Of a DNA stretch of 64,000 nucleotides, positions 27,155 to 35,257 are shown piece after piece. Origin of the DNA: Pseudonocardia sp. DSM 110487. GTDB taxonomy: Bacteria; Actinomycetota; Actinomycetes; Mycobacteriales; Pseudonocardiaceae. The stretch spans positions 1 to 64,000 of the forward strand of contig NZ_CP080521.1 of NCBI RefSeq assembly GCF_019468565.1, in the 5' to 3' direction. The first letter of the stretch is position 1. The number at the start of each line of letters is the position of its first letter. The position numbers and the translations under genes are program-made. Under the pieces are notes generated by a model. The model searched no databases. It was not told where the DNA came from and saw only the letters and a list, made by a program, of their open reading frames with translations.

Positions 27155-27684
27155 CGGAAGCAGGAAACGGCAAGCACACCGCGACGCTCCGGACGAACCA
27201 GGGCGACATCCGAATCATTCTCTTCCCGGACCACGCCCCGAAGACGGTCGCGAACTTCGTCGGGTTGGCCACCGGGGAGAAGCCCTATAGCCAGCCGAAC
27301 GCACAGGGCGGCACGTCCGGCCCGTTCTACGACGGCTCGATCTTCCACCGGGTCATCGGCGGGTTCATGGTCCAGGGCGGCGACCCGACGGGCACCGGCC
27401 GCGGCGGGCCCGGGTACGAGTTCGGCGACGAGTTCCACCCGGAGCTGCGGTTCGACCGCCCGTACCTGCTGGCGATGGCCAACGCGGGCCCGGGCACGAA
27501 CGGTTCGCAGTTCTTCATCACGGTCGGCCCCACCCCGCACCTCAACCGGCGCCACACGATCTTCGGTGAGGTGGCGGACGCGGAGTCGCGGGCCGTCGTG
27601 GACGCGATCGCCGCCACGTCGACCGACCGCTCGGACCGGCCGCTCTCCGACGTGGTCATCGAGCACATCGACGTCTCGGCCTGA
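27151..27684 (+). CDS. ppiA: Cyclophilin-type peptidyl-prolyl cis-trans isomerase
   Basis: This cytoplasmic PPIase of 177 residues catalyses proline isomerisation during folding. The cyclophilin core is complete: FHRVIGGFMVQGGDPTGTGRGG, the substrate-pocket segment LAMANAGPGTNGSQFFITVGPTPHLNRRHTIFGEV and the usual 16-residue insert (KPYSQPNAQGGTSGPFYDGS). There is no signal peptide. GTG 27151 overlaps the hydrolase stop (GTGA). In actinobacteria a ppiA-rhomboid pair commonly lies between gyrA and the pkn block, as here. Confidence 0.95.
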   Translation: MTEAGNGKHTATLRTNQGDIRIILFPDHAPKTVANFVGLATGEKPYSQPNAQGGTSGPFYDGSIFHRVIGGFMVQGGDPTGTGRGGPGYEFGDEFHPELRFDRPYLLAMANAGPGTNGSQFFITVGPTPHLNRRHTIFGEVADAESRAVVDAIAATSTDRSDRPLSDVVIEHIDVSA

Positions 27685-27701
27685 GCGTCCCGAGTCATGT
27701 G

Positions 27702-28574
27702 ATGACGTATCCCGCCGGACCGCCGCCGTACCAGCCCGGTGGCTCGCCCTACGGCCCTGCCGCCGTGTGCGTGCGGCATCCGGACCGCCCCACGGGGCTC
27801 AGCTGTACGCGGTGTGGGCGCCCGTCGTGCCCGGAGTGCCTTCGTGAGGCCTCGGTGGGCTACCAGTGCGTCGATTGCGTCGCCGAGGGACATCGCACCG
27901 CCCGGACGGGCACCACCGTGGCCGGTGCGGCGCCGAGCGGCCGTCCGGTGGTGGTGCCGACGCTGATCGGGCTCAACATCGTGGTCTTCGCCCTCACCGC
28001 GGTGCAGGCGGGCAACCCGATGTACAACTCCATGTCGGCGCTGTTCCGCGAGCTGTCCCTCGTGCCGGGGTTCGTGCACGAGGGCGAGTGGTGGCGGGTG
28101 CTCACCTCGGGGTTCCTGCACATCGGTCCGATCCACCTGGTGTTCAACATGCTGGCGCTGTGGATGCTGGGCCGGGATCTGGAGATCGTGCTCGGGCGCG
28201 GTCGCTTCCTCGCCCTGTACCTCGCCTCCATGCTCGGCGGCGCCACCGCGGTGATGCTCTTCTACGGCGCGAACGAGCAGGTGGCCGGCGCGTCGGGGGC
28301 CGTGTTCGGGCTGATGGGTGCGCTGGTCGTCGTGCTGCGGCGGCTCAGGGCACCCGCCGGGCAGGTCTTCGGGATCATCGGCCTCAATGTCCTGATCAGC
28401 GTCGTGATCCCGGGGATCTCGCTGATAGGCCACCTCGGCGGCCTCGTGGTCGGCGCGGTGGCCACGGCCGCTCTTGTCTATGCGCCCGCACGCAACCGCG
28501 CCGTGGTACAGACCGGCGCGATCGGCGCGCTCACCGCCGTGCTGGCGCTCCTGATCTGGATCACCGGCTTCTGA
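27702..28574 (+). CDS. Rhomboid family intramembrane serine protease with N-terminal zinc-ribbon
   Basis: This 290-residue protein starts with a Pro/Gly/Tyr-rich tail. A B-box-like Cys/His cluster (CVRHPDRPTGLSCTRCGRPSCPECL...CVDC) probably binds zinc. The rhomboid core of six helices follows. The catalytic dyad is Ser198 (GASGAVFG) and His244 (IGHLGGLVVG), with His145 and Asn149 (HLVFN) as oxyanion residues. It should cleave membrane-protein helices; natural substrates are unknown. ATG 27702 or adjacent GTG 27699 is the start, with no strong ribosome site. A strong hairpin follows the stop. Confidence 0.93.
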   Translation: MTYPAGPPPYQPGGSPYGPAAVCVRHPDRPTGLSCTRCGRPSCPECLREASVGYQCVDCVAEGHRTARTGTTVAGAAPSGRPVVVPTLIGLNIVVFALTAVQAGNPMYNSMSALFRELSLVPGFVHEGEWWRVLTSGFLHIGPIHLVFNMLALWMLGRDLEIVLGRGRFLALYLASMLGGATAVMLFYGANEQVAGASGAVFGLMGALVVVLRRLRAPAGQVFGIIGLNVLISVVIPGISLIGHLGGLVVGAVATAALVYAPARNRAVVQTGAIGALTAVLALLIWITGF

Positions 28575-28585
28575 GTCGGACGACG

Positions 28586-28619
28586 ACGGCGGGGCACCCT
28601 CGTCAGGGTGCCCCGCCGT
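28586..28619. terminator. Perfect 15-bp stem hairpin, probably bidirectional terminator
   Basis: Left arm acggcggggcaccct, loop cgtc, right arm agggtgccccgccgt: a perfect 15-bp stem with a tetraloop. It lies 12 bp after the rhomboid stop and, on the other strand, 16 bp after the 23-residue peptide stop. There is no U-tract, as is common in actinobacteria. Confidence 0.8.
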
Positions 28620-28634
28620 GGCTCGTCGGGATGG

Positions 28635-28706
28635 TCAGGCGGGTGGGTTGCAGCCGCAGCCCGAGGCGCAGCCGTCCGTTCCCCGCATCTGTGTGGTCGT
28701 CGCCAT
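28635..28706 (-). CDS. Probable 23-residue Cys-containing peptide
   Basis: A short frame below normal gene-calling limits encodes 23 residues: MATTTQMRGTD, then GCASGCGCNPPA. It contains three Cys in a C-x3-C-x-C pattern. ATG 28706 is preceded by AAGGGAG at ideal spacing. A -10-like TACTAT lies at 28733-28738 on the minus strand, giving a 5' leader of about 20 bases; no good -35 is visible. A strong hairpin terminator follows the stop directly. The peptide could bind metal or be modified. It is not followed by a cysteine-metabolism gene, so a leader role is unlikely. Confidence 0.55.
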   Translation of the reverse strand: MATTTQMRGTDGCASGCGCNPPA

Positions 28707-28823
28707 CCAGACTCCCTTCGTCGCCTCAGCCGATAGTAGGGCCGCCGTCGGCCGCACACGACCGCACGTTCGGGCGGCCCCCTTGCCACGCGGCGTATCC
28801 GATTGCGGCATGTGGGTGACGTC

Positions 28824-29270
28824 TCACGGTCTCAGCTCGCGCAACTGGGGCGCGACGTCCTCCGGATCGGCCGCGAGATCGAGCCGGCCGAACACGAGCA
28901 ACCGTTCGGTGCCGTCCGCGGCGACGGTGTCGACCTCGAGGAGTGAGCTCTCCCGCCCGAGCCGCCGCACCCGAAGCACCCGAACGTCGGTGACGAAGGG
29001 CCATGGATGGTGGCGCGGGCGCAGCAGCCCGCCGACCGTCAGCCCGTCCGGATCGGCACGCAGACGGGGCCGCGCGCGGGTGCCGAACAGCGCGGCCAGC
29101 CCGGCGCCCAGCGCGGCCACCACGGCCAGCAGGCTCCCCGCGGGGTCGGATCCGGTCCACAACAGTGCCGCGCCCCAGGCTGCGGCGGCCACGGCCAGCA
29201 GCCAGGCCAGCGCGACGAGGCCGAGCGCCGGACTCCATTCCCGGACGCCGGCGGGCGCATGATCACTCAT
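28824..29270 (-). CDS. PH-domain-like membrane protein
   Basis: This 148-residue protein has two N-terminal membrane helices (LVALAWLLAVAAAAWGAALLW and AGSLLAVVAALGAGLAALFG). A soluble bacterial-PH-like domain follows: PRLRADPDGLTVGGLLRPRHHPWPFVTDVRV and SSLLEVDTVAADGTERLLVFGRLDL. This matches the small PH-domain membrane proteins found near crgA in actinobacteria; function is unknown. ATG 29270 starts MSDHAPAG. Confidence 0.8.
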   Translation of the reverse strand: MSDHAPAGVREWSPALGLVALAWLLAVAAAAWGAALLWTGSDPAGSLLAVVAALGAGLAALFGTRARPRLRADPDGLTVGGLLRPRHHPWPFVTDVRVLRVRRLGRESSLLEVDTVAADGTERLLVFGRLDLAADPEDVAPQLRELRP

Positions 29271-29293
29271 CCGTGTTGATCACGGAAAGTGAC

Positions 29294-29315
29294 TTGTCCA
29301 CAGCACCTGTCCACA
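29294..29315 (+). promoter_or_regulatory. Two DnaA boxes upstream of the PH-protein gene
   Basis: TTGTCCACA (29294-29302) is an exact high-GC actinobacterial DnaA box. CTGTCCACA (29307-29315) is one mismatch away, in the same orientation, with start-to-start spacing of 13 bp. They lie in the 79-bp gap between crgA and the PH gene, so DnaA could affect PH-gene transcription or simply be titrated here. Confidence 0.6.
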
Positions 29316-29349
29316 ATGGGGACTACTCACATTGGTGTATTTACGCTGG

Positions 29350-29616
29350 TCAGCGCCAGCGCATGGTCATCAGAAGACCAATTACGATCAGTGAGAACCC
29401 GATCGCGAAGTTCCATGGCCCGAGCGTGGCCATGAACGAGATCGACTCTCCGGCCAGGTAGTTCACCACGAGCCATACGAGCCCGAGCAGCATGACGCCG
29501 AGCATCACGCCGATGTAGATCGGGTGCGTGGGACCCGCGACCTTCACCGGGGTGGTGCCGGGGCGGTTGGCAGGCGGCGTGTAGGTCGCCTTCTTCCGGA
29601 CCTTGGACTTCGGCAT
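29350..29616 (-). CDS. crgA: Cell division protein CrgA
   Basis: CrgA is a septum-localised membrane protein that interacts with FtsZ, FtsQ and PBPs in mycobacteria and streptomycetes. This 88-residue protein fits the family length. It has the basic start MPKSKVRKKATYTPP, two membrane helices (IYIGVMLGVMLLGLVWLVVNYL and WNFAIGFSLIVIGLLMTM) and the ending RWR. An upstream in-frame ATG at 29658 is less likely, because ATG 29616 has GAGGT at good spacing and a canonical N-terminus. It lies at the end of the leftward kinase/division block. Confidence 0.95.
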   Translation of the reverse strand: MPKSKVRKKATYTPPANRPGTTPVKVAGPTHPIYIGVMLGVMLLGLVWLVVNYLAGESISFMATLGPWNFAIGFSLIVIGLLMTMRWR

Positions 29617-29685
29617 GGGCGCTGACCTCGGGATGTCGGAGTGTGTGACGTCCCCCAACGGTAGCGTGCCGAGTGGGGCACCGAG

Positions 29686-30321
29686 TCAGGCGCTGGCGGT
29701 GACGGCAGCGGCTTCCGCGGTGAGTGCTTCCACGGTGGGCTCGGGCACCGGGTGGCCCGCGCTCGCCATCCAGTTGGCCAGCAGCCGGTGTCCGCACTCG
29801 GTGAGCACCGATTCGGGGTGGAACTGCACGCCGACGACGGGAAGTTCGCGATGCCGCACGGCCATGATCACGCCACCGTCGGTGCGGCCGGTGACCTCCA
29901 GCTCGGCGGGCAGCGTGTCGGGCCGGATCGACAGCGAGTGGTAGCGGGTGGCGACGAACGGGTTCGGCAGCCCGGTGAGCACGCCGGTGCCCTCGTGGTG
30001 GACGAGCGAGGTCTTGCCGTGCAGCAGCTCCGGCGCGCGCTCGACGACCCCGCCCCACGCCACCCCGATGGCCTGGTGGCCGAGGCAGACGCCCAACACC
30101 GGCAGCGAACGCCCGGCGCTGTGGCGGATCACCTCGATGCTCGAGCCGGCCCGCTCGGGCGTGCCGGGGCCAGGGCTGACGAGTACACCGTCGACGGATT
30201 CCAGCTCATCGAGGTCGACCTCGTCGTTGCGGCGCACCGTGACCTGTGCCCCGAGCTGGGCGAGGTACTGCACGAGGTTGTAGACGAAGCTGTCGTAGTT
30301 GTCGACGACGAGGACGCGCAT
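29686..30321 (-). CDS. pabA: Glutamine amidotransferase, aminodeoxychorismate/anthranilate synthase component II
   Basis: This subunit supplies ammonia from glutamine to a chorismate-using partner, for folate (PabB) or tryptophan (TrpE). The 211-residue class I amidotransferase has LVVDNYDSFVYNLVQYL at the start, nucleophile Cys79 in GVCLGHQAIGVAWGG and the His-Glu pair in GVQFHPESVLTECG. The locus between crgA and pknB holds the gene called trpG or pabA in mycobacteria, and no partner subunit is nearby to decide. ATG 30321 gives the canonical MRVLVVDNYDSF. Confidence 0.92.
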   Translation of the reverse strand: MRVLVVDNYDSFVYNLVQYLAQLGAQVTVRRNDEVDLDELESVDGVLVSPGPGTPERAGSSIEVIRHSAGRSLPVLGVCLGHQAIGVAWGGVVERAPELLHGKTSLVHHEGTGVLTGLPNPFVATRYHSLSIRPDTLPAELEVTGRTDGGVIMAVRHRELPVVGVQFHPESVLTECGHRLLANWMASAGHPVPEPTVEALTAEAAAVTASA

Positions 30322-30361
30322 GGCGCCAGCCTCCCTGATCCCGGCGTGCGGCCGCTCCGGA

Positions 30362-32269
30362 TTAATTGACCAGACCGCCGGGAGCGTCGCCGATCGTGAG
30401 GGTGACCGTCTGGTCCGTCGATACCTGACTGTCGGGTTCGACCGACTGATCGAGCACGCGCCCGTCCTGCGACTCGTTGCTCTGCTGTCGCCGGATCGAG
30501 ACCCGCGAGAAGCCGAGCCCGGCGAGGCGATCCTTCGCCTGCTCCTCGCGAAGCCCCGTGAGGTCGGGCATCGTGACCTCGTCGCTGCTGCCGGTGAGCA
30601 GATCGACCTCGGTGCCCGGCGGCACGGTCTGGTTGGCAGGGGGATTGGTGCCCGAGACCTTGTCGGTGTCGTCGGCACCGTCGGGGCGCTGCGGCCTCAG
30701 CCCGGCGTCCTCCAGGGCGTTCACGGCGTCGTCAACGTCCTGACCGGAGACGTCGGGGACCCGCACGCCCGTCTGCTGGGCGCCGACGATGATGTCGACC
30801 TGGGCGCCGCCCTTCGCCGAGTCCCCGGCCCGTGGGTTGGAGTTGATCACCTTGTTGACCTGTGAGGGGTCGGCCGTCTCCTGCGGTCGCTGCTGGCCGA
30901 GCTCGAGGCCCTCCGCCTGGAGGGCGGCCTCGGCCTGCTGGGGCGTCATACCCTCCAGCCGGGGCACCGTGACGGTGGCCGGGCCGCTGCCGACGATCAG
31001 GGTGACCGAGGAGCGCTCGTCGACCGGGGTGCCTACCTGCGGGTCGGTCGAGATCACGCGCCCCTTCTGCTCGACCGTCGACTCCTGGGGTTGGGGATCG
31101 CCCGGCCGCAGTCCGGCGGCGATGAGCTGGTTGCGCGCCTCGGTCTCGGTCATGTTGGTGACCACGGGCACCGACACCGTCTGTGGTGCGGGCGGGCCGC
31201 TGAGCACTTGGTACGCGAAGAAGCCGACCACGCTGAGCGCGAGCACCACGACGACGGCGACCCCGATCACCTTGGCGGTGCTGCGCCGGGGCGGCTCGTC
31301 GTAGTAGTCGTCGTAGTTGTCCGATGGCGCAGGCGCGTGGCGGCCGTTGATCCGGCGAGTGGGGGCGGCCGGGCTCGAGGCGATCATCGCCGTGCGCTCG
31401 TCGTCGCTCATCACCAGCGGGGCCATCGGCGCCTGACCGTTGCGCACCCGCACCAGGTCGGAGCGCATCTCGGCGGATGACTGGTACCGGTTGAGCGGGT
31501 TCTTCGACAGCGCCTTCAGCACGACGGCGTCGAGCGAGGACGGGATGCTCGGGTTGAGCTCCGACGGGCGGCGCGGCTCCTCACGCACATGCTGGTAGGC
31601 CACCGCCACCGGGGTGTCGCCGGTGAACGGCGGCTCGCCGGTGAGCAGCTCGAACAGCACGCAACCGGCGGCGTAGACGTCCGAGCGGGCGTCGACGGCC
31701 TCGCCGCGCGCCTGCTCGGGAGACAGGTACTGAGCCGTGCCGATGACGGCGGCCGTCTGGGTGACGTTCTGGCCCTCGCCGAGCGCGCGGGCGATGCCGA
31801 AGTCCATCACCTTGACCGCGCCGGCATGGTTGATCATGATGTTGGCCGGCTTGACGTCGCGGTGGATGATGTTGTGGCGGTGGCTGAAGTCGAGGGCGGC
31901 GCACACGTCGGCCATCACCTCGATGACCTGCCGCTGCGTCATCGGCCCTTGGGTCTTGACGATCTCCCGCAGGGTCTGCCCGTCGACGAACTCCATCACG
32001 ATGTAGGGCAGCGGGCCGAACTCGCCCTGCACCTCGCCGGTGTCGTACACCGACACGATCGCGGGGTGGTTGAGCGACGCGGCGTTCTGCGCCTCGCGGC
32101 GGAAGCGCATCTGGAACTGGGGGTCGCGCGCCAGGTCGGCACGCAGCACCTTCACGGCGACGTCGCGGCCCAGCCGCGTGTCAAGACCCTTGTGCACCTC
32201 GGACATGCCGCCGTAACCGAGCACTTCGCCCAGTTCATAGCGCTCGGACAACAGTCGGGGGGTGGTCAT
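30362..32269 (-). CDS. pknB: Serine/threonine protein kinase PknB with four PASTA domains
   Basis: This essential-type sensor kinase couples peptidoglycan fragments to growth and division. The 635-residue protein has a kinase domain with Lys40 (VAVKVLRADL), catalytic Asp138 (HRDVKPANIM) and DFG 156-158. The activation loop NVTQTAAVIGTAQYLSPEQA has Thr170 and Thr172, matching the autophosphorylated pair of mycobacterial PknB. A juxtamembrane linker, one helix (VIGVAVVVVLALSVVGFFAY) and four extracellular PASTA repeats follow. It is the last kinase gene of the leftward cluster, 92 bp-plus after pknA. Confidence 0.97.
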   Translation of the reverse strand: MTTPRLLSERYELGEVLGYGGMSEVHKGLDTRLGRDVAVKVLRADLARDPQFQMRFRREAQNAASLNHPAIVSVYDTGEVQGEFGPLPYIVMEFVDGQTLREIVKTQGPMTQRQVIEVMADVCAALDFSHRHNIIHRDVKPANIMINHAGAVKVMDFGIARALGEGQNVTQTAAVIGTAQYLSPEQARGEAVDARSDVYAAGCVLFELLTGEPPFTGDTPVAVAYQHVREEPRRPSELNPSIPSSLDAVVLKALSKNPLNRYQSSAEMRSDLVRVRNGQAPMAPLVMSDDERTAMIASSPAAPTRRINGRHAPAPSDNYDDYYDEPPRRSTAKVIGVAVVVVLALSVVGFFAYQVLSGPPAPQTVSVPVVTNMTETEARNQLIAAGLRPGDPQPQESTVEQKGRVISTDPQVGTPVDERSSVTLIVGSGPATVTVPRLEGMTPQQAEAALQAEGLELGQQRPQETADPSQVNKVINSNPRAGDSAKGGAQVDIIVGAQQTGVRVPDVSGQDVDDAVNALEDAGLRPQRPDGADDTDKVSGTNPPANQTVPPGTEVDLLTGSSDEVTMPDLTGLREEQAKDRLAGLGFSRVSIRRQQSNESQDGRVLDQSVEPDSQVSTDQTVTLTIGDAPGGLVN

Positions 32270-32378
32270 CGGTGCCGGTTCCTGGGAGTCATGGATGATT
32301 CGGACATCATGCCGGGCCTCATCGCCCAGCGGGGTGACCTCTCGGCCACCGCAGCGCCAGGCCGTCGGTTGGACGGGT

Positions 32379-33785
32379 TCACCGGACGCTCCCCGTGACG
32401 ATCACCAGGGAGTGCAGCTCGCCGGGTACCGTCGAACTGGCCGAGACGCCCTCCCGACCAGCCACCGTACCGGGTCCGGCACCCTGCGGGGCCGGATTGA
32501 CCGAGCCGATCGGCGGGAGTCCGCCTCGGAACAGCAGCACGCCGACCGCGACGGCGGCGATGGTGAGCAGCACGAACAGCACGAGCAGCAGGGTGCGGCC
32601 CGACGACTTCGGCTGCAGCCGGAACGACTGCGATGACGCGCGACGCGCCGGCGCGGTGTGCCGCGGCTGCGGTGCCGACTGGGGCCTGCGGGCGTGTGCT
32701 GCCTGGTCCGGCGCCGGGCGCCGGGCAGGCGCGGGGCGGGCCGCCCGCTGGACGGGTTTCGGTGGTGCGGGCACCGCCCGCGCCTGACGGGGCGGGGTCG
32801 AGCGCGTGGGAACCGGCGCCGACAGGGGCGATGACGGTGGCGCCGGGAACGGGGCAGACGGCGGCGCCGCTTTCGGCGCTGCCCTCGACGGCGTCGACGG
32901 CGTGCGCGGAGAAGCGATCGTGCCACTGAACGAGCCGATCGGGGGGAGCGGCTCGCCCCGGCGAACGGCCGCCACCGCGAGCGCGAACTCCCTCCCGTTG
33001 GAGTAGCGCTGCGAGGGATCCTTCACCAGCGCGGCCTCGATCAGCTCGCGCGCCCCGTAAGGCACGCTCGGCGGCAGCGGCGGAGGATCCTCCCTGACCT
33101 GCATCATCGCCACCGCCACCGCGCTGTCGGCGCGGAACGGCCGGTGGCCGGCCATGCACTCGTACCCGACGATGCCCAGCGAGTAGACGTCGCTGGCGGG
33201 CCCGGCCTCGGCCCCGCTCGCCTGCTCGGGAGCGATGTAGTGGGCGGTGCCCATCACCATGCCGGACCGGGTGACGGGCACAGCGTCGGCAGCCTTGGCG
33301 ATGCCGAAGTCGGTGAGCTTCACGACGCCGTCGGTGCGCACGAGGATGTTCCCCGGCTTGACGTCGCGGTGTACGAACCCGCGCTCATGGGCCGCCTGGA
33401 GCGCCCACGCGGCGTCCTCGATGAGCCGCAGCGTCTCGTCGGTGTCGATCGGCCCGCGGGCGATGATGGTGGACAGCGGCTCGCCCCGCACCAGCTCCAT
33501 CACCAGGTACGCGGTGCGCCTTCCGTTCGGGGCCTCGTCCTCGCCGTAGTCGTGCACGGCCGCGATGCCGGGGTTGTCGAGGGAAGCGACGGTGCGCGCC
33601 TCGATGCGGAACCGGTGCAGGAACTCCGGGTCGTCGCCCAGTTCCGGCCGCAGCACCTTGACGGCGACGCCGCGGCCCAATCGCGTGTCGGAGGCCTCCC
33701 AGACCTCGCCCATGCCGCCGACGGCGATCCGGCGCTCGAGCAGGTAGCGGTCGTCGATCTTCTGACCGGCGGCGAGTACGGTCAC
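32379..33785 (-). CDS. pknA: Serine/threonine protein kinase PknA
   Basis: PknA controls cell shape and phosphorylates division and wall enzymes. The 468-residue product has the kinase motifs GGMGEVWEASD, Lys43 (VAVKVLRPEL), HRDVKPGNILV and DFGIAKAADA. The activation segment ends GTAHYIAPEQASG. A Pro/Ala/Arg-rich linker (about 280-400), a single helix (LLLVLFVLLTIAAVAVGVLLF) and a short outer tail without PASTA repeats follow. GTG 33785 overlaps the pbpA stop by 4 bases. Confidence 0.95.
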   Translation of the reverse strand: MTVLAAGQKIDDRYLLERRIAVGGMGEVWEASDTRLGRGVAVKVLRPELGDDPEFLHRFRIEARTVASLDNPGIAAVHDYGEDEAPNGRRTAYLVMELVRGEPLSTIIARGPIDTDETLRLIEDAAWALQAAHERGFVHRDVKPGNILVRTDGVVKLTDFGIAKAADAVPVTRSGMVMGTAHYIAPEQASGAEAGPASDVYSLGIVGYECMAGHRPFRADSAVAVAMMQVREDPPPLPPSVPYGARELIEAALVKDPSQRYSNGREFALAVAAVRRGEPLPPIGSFSGTIASPRTPSTPSRAAPKAAPPSAPFPAPPSSPLSAPVPTRSTPPRQARAVPAPPKPVQRAARPAPARRPAPDQAAHARRPQSAPQPRHTAPARRASSQSFRLQPKSSGRTLLLVLFVLLTIAAVAVGVLLFRGGLPPIGSVNPAPQGAGPGTVAGREGVSASSTVPGELHSLVIVTGSVR

Positions 33786-35257
33786 CGGTCCGTCCCCAGT
33801 GCTGCTCGGATCACGGCGCGACCGATCGGGGCGGCGACCGTGCCACCCGTGGCCGCGAGGTTGTTGCGGTCGCCGCCGGACTCGACCATGACCGCGACAG
33901 CGACCTGTGGATCGTCGGCGGGTGCGAACGCGACGTACCAGACGTGCGGGGCCACGGCCTGGGGGTTCGCTCCGTGCTCCGCGGTGCCGGTCTTTGCCGC
34001 GATCTGCACTCCGGTGATCTTGCCGCTGCCCGAGTAGCTGTTCTCGTTGTTGACCATCAGCTCGGTCAGCGTGCGGGCGACGGACGAGTCGATGGCCGTC
34101 CCGATGCGGTCCGGTTTGGTGGTCTCGACCGGCTCGAGGTCCTGGCTCTGGATCTGGCTGATCAGATGCGGCTTCATCGACACACCGCCGTTGGCGATGG
34201 CGGCGACGACCATGGCGTTCTGCAGCGGGGTGAGCGCGACGTCGCGCTGCCCGATGCTGGACTGCTGCAGCGCCGCGGTGTCGGGGATGTCGCCGATCGT
34301 CGAGGTGGCCACCGGCATCGGCACCTGCAGGTCGGCGGTGCCGATCCCGAACGCCTCCGCCTGCTGGCGGATGGCCTGCTCACCGAGCTCGGCCGACAGC
34401 TGCGCGAACGCGGTGTTGCACGAACGCTGCAGCGCGTCGCGCAGGGTCGCCGTCTCCCCGGTGCCACAGGCGTTGCCGTTGAAGTTCTGCAGCTGGGTGT
34501 TGGTGCCCTGCAGCGTGAGGGCCGACGCCGCGGTGAGCGGACTGTCGGGGGTGTAGCGGCCGCTCGACAGCGCCGCGGCCACGTCGATGAGCTTGAACGT
34601 CGATCCCGGTGGGTAGGTCTCGGAGATCGCCCGGTTCGGCAGCACCGGCGGCTCGGCCTCGTTGAACTGCTGCCATGCCGCCATCCGCTCGTCCGCGTCG
34701 TGGCTCGCGAGCTTGTTCGGGTCGAACGACGGCGTGGACACCATCGCGAGGATCTCGCCGGTCTGCGGGCGCAACGCCACGACAGAGCCGGTGTAGCCGC
34801 GGTCGGTCAGCTGTTCGTACGCGGCGCGCTGCACGGCGGGGTCGAGCGTGAGCGCCACGTTGCCGCCGCTCGGGTCGCGGCCGGTGATCAGGTCGGAGAG
34901 CCTGCGCGCGAAGAGGCGGTCGTCGCTGCCGTTGAGCACCGTGTCGGCCGCCCGCTCGATCCCGCTCGAGCTGTAGGTGATCGAGTAGTAGCCGGTGACG
35001 GGTGCGTACATCGGGCCGTCGGCGTACTGGCGCAGGTAGCGCAGCCGGTCGTCGGTCTCGACGCTGCTGGCCATGATCTGGCCCTCCGCCTGGATCTGGC
35101 CGCGCTTGCGCGAGTACTCGGCCAGCAGCACCCGCTGGTTGCGCTGGTCGCTGCGGTAGTCACCCGCCTGCACCACCTGAACGTAGGTCAGGTTGCCCAT
35201 CAGCAGAAGGACCATCGCCATCACCGCGATGGCCACGCGCCGCACCGGGGTGTTCAC
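33782..35257 (-). CDS. pbpA: Class B penicillin-binding protein PbpA (transpeptidase)
   Basis: This enzyme cross-links peptidoglycan peptides, probably with the SEDS partner encoded just upstream. The 491-residue protein has an N-terminal anchor (VAIAVMAMVLLLMGNLTYVQVV) and an N-terminal dimerisation-type domain. The penicillin-binding motifs are STFK (Ser219-Lys222), SCN (279-281) and KTG (421-423). The order rodA-pbpA-pknA-pknB with 4-base overlaps at rodA/pbpA and pbpA/pknA is the conserved actinobacterial operon. Confidence 0.96.
   Translation of the reverse strand: MNTPVRRVAIAVMAMVLLLMGNLTYVQVVQAGDYRSDQRNQRVLLAEYSRKRGQIQAEGQIMASSVETDDRLRYLRQYADGPMYAPVTGYYSITYSSSGIERAADTVLNGSDDRLFARRLSDLITGRDPSGGNVALTLDPAVQRAAYEQLTDRGYTGSVVALRPQTGEILAMVSTPSFDPNKLASHDADERMAAWQQFNEAEPPVLPNRAISETYPPGSTFKLIDVAAALSSGRYTPDSPLTAASALTLQGTNTQLQNFNGNACGTGETATLRDALQRSCNTAFAQLSAELGEQAIRQQAEAFGIGTADLQVPMPVATSTIGDIPDTAALQQSSIGQRDVALTPLQNAMVVAAIANGGVSMKPHLISQIQSQDLEPVETTKPDRIGTAIDSSVARTLTELMVNNENSYSGSGKITGVQIAAKTGTAEHGANPQAVAPHVWYVAFAPADDPQVAVAVMVESGGDRNNLAATGGTVAAPIGRAVIRAALGTDR

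Noticed and set aside
28635..28706. The Cys peptide as a cysteine-sensing attenuator leader
   Set aside because: No gene in the same direction follows before the terminator; downstream is the 3' end of the convergent rhomboid gene.
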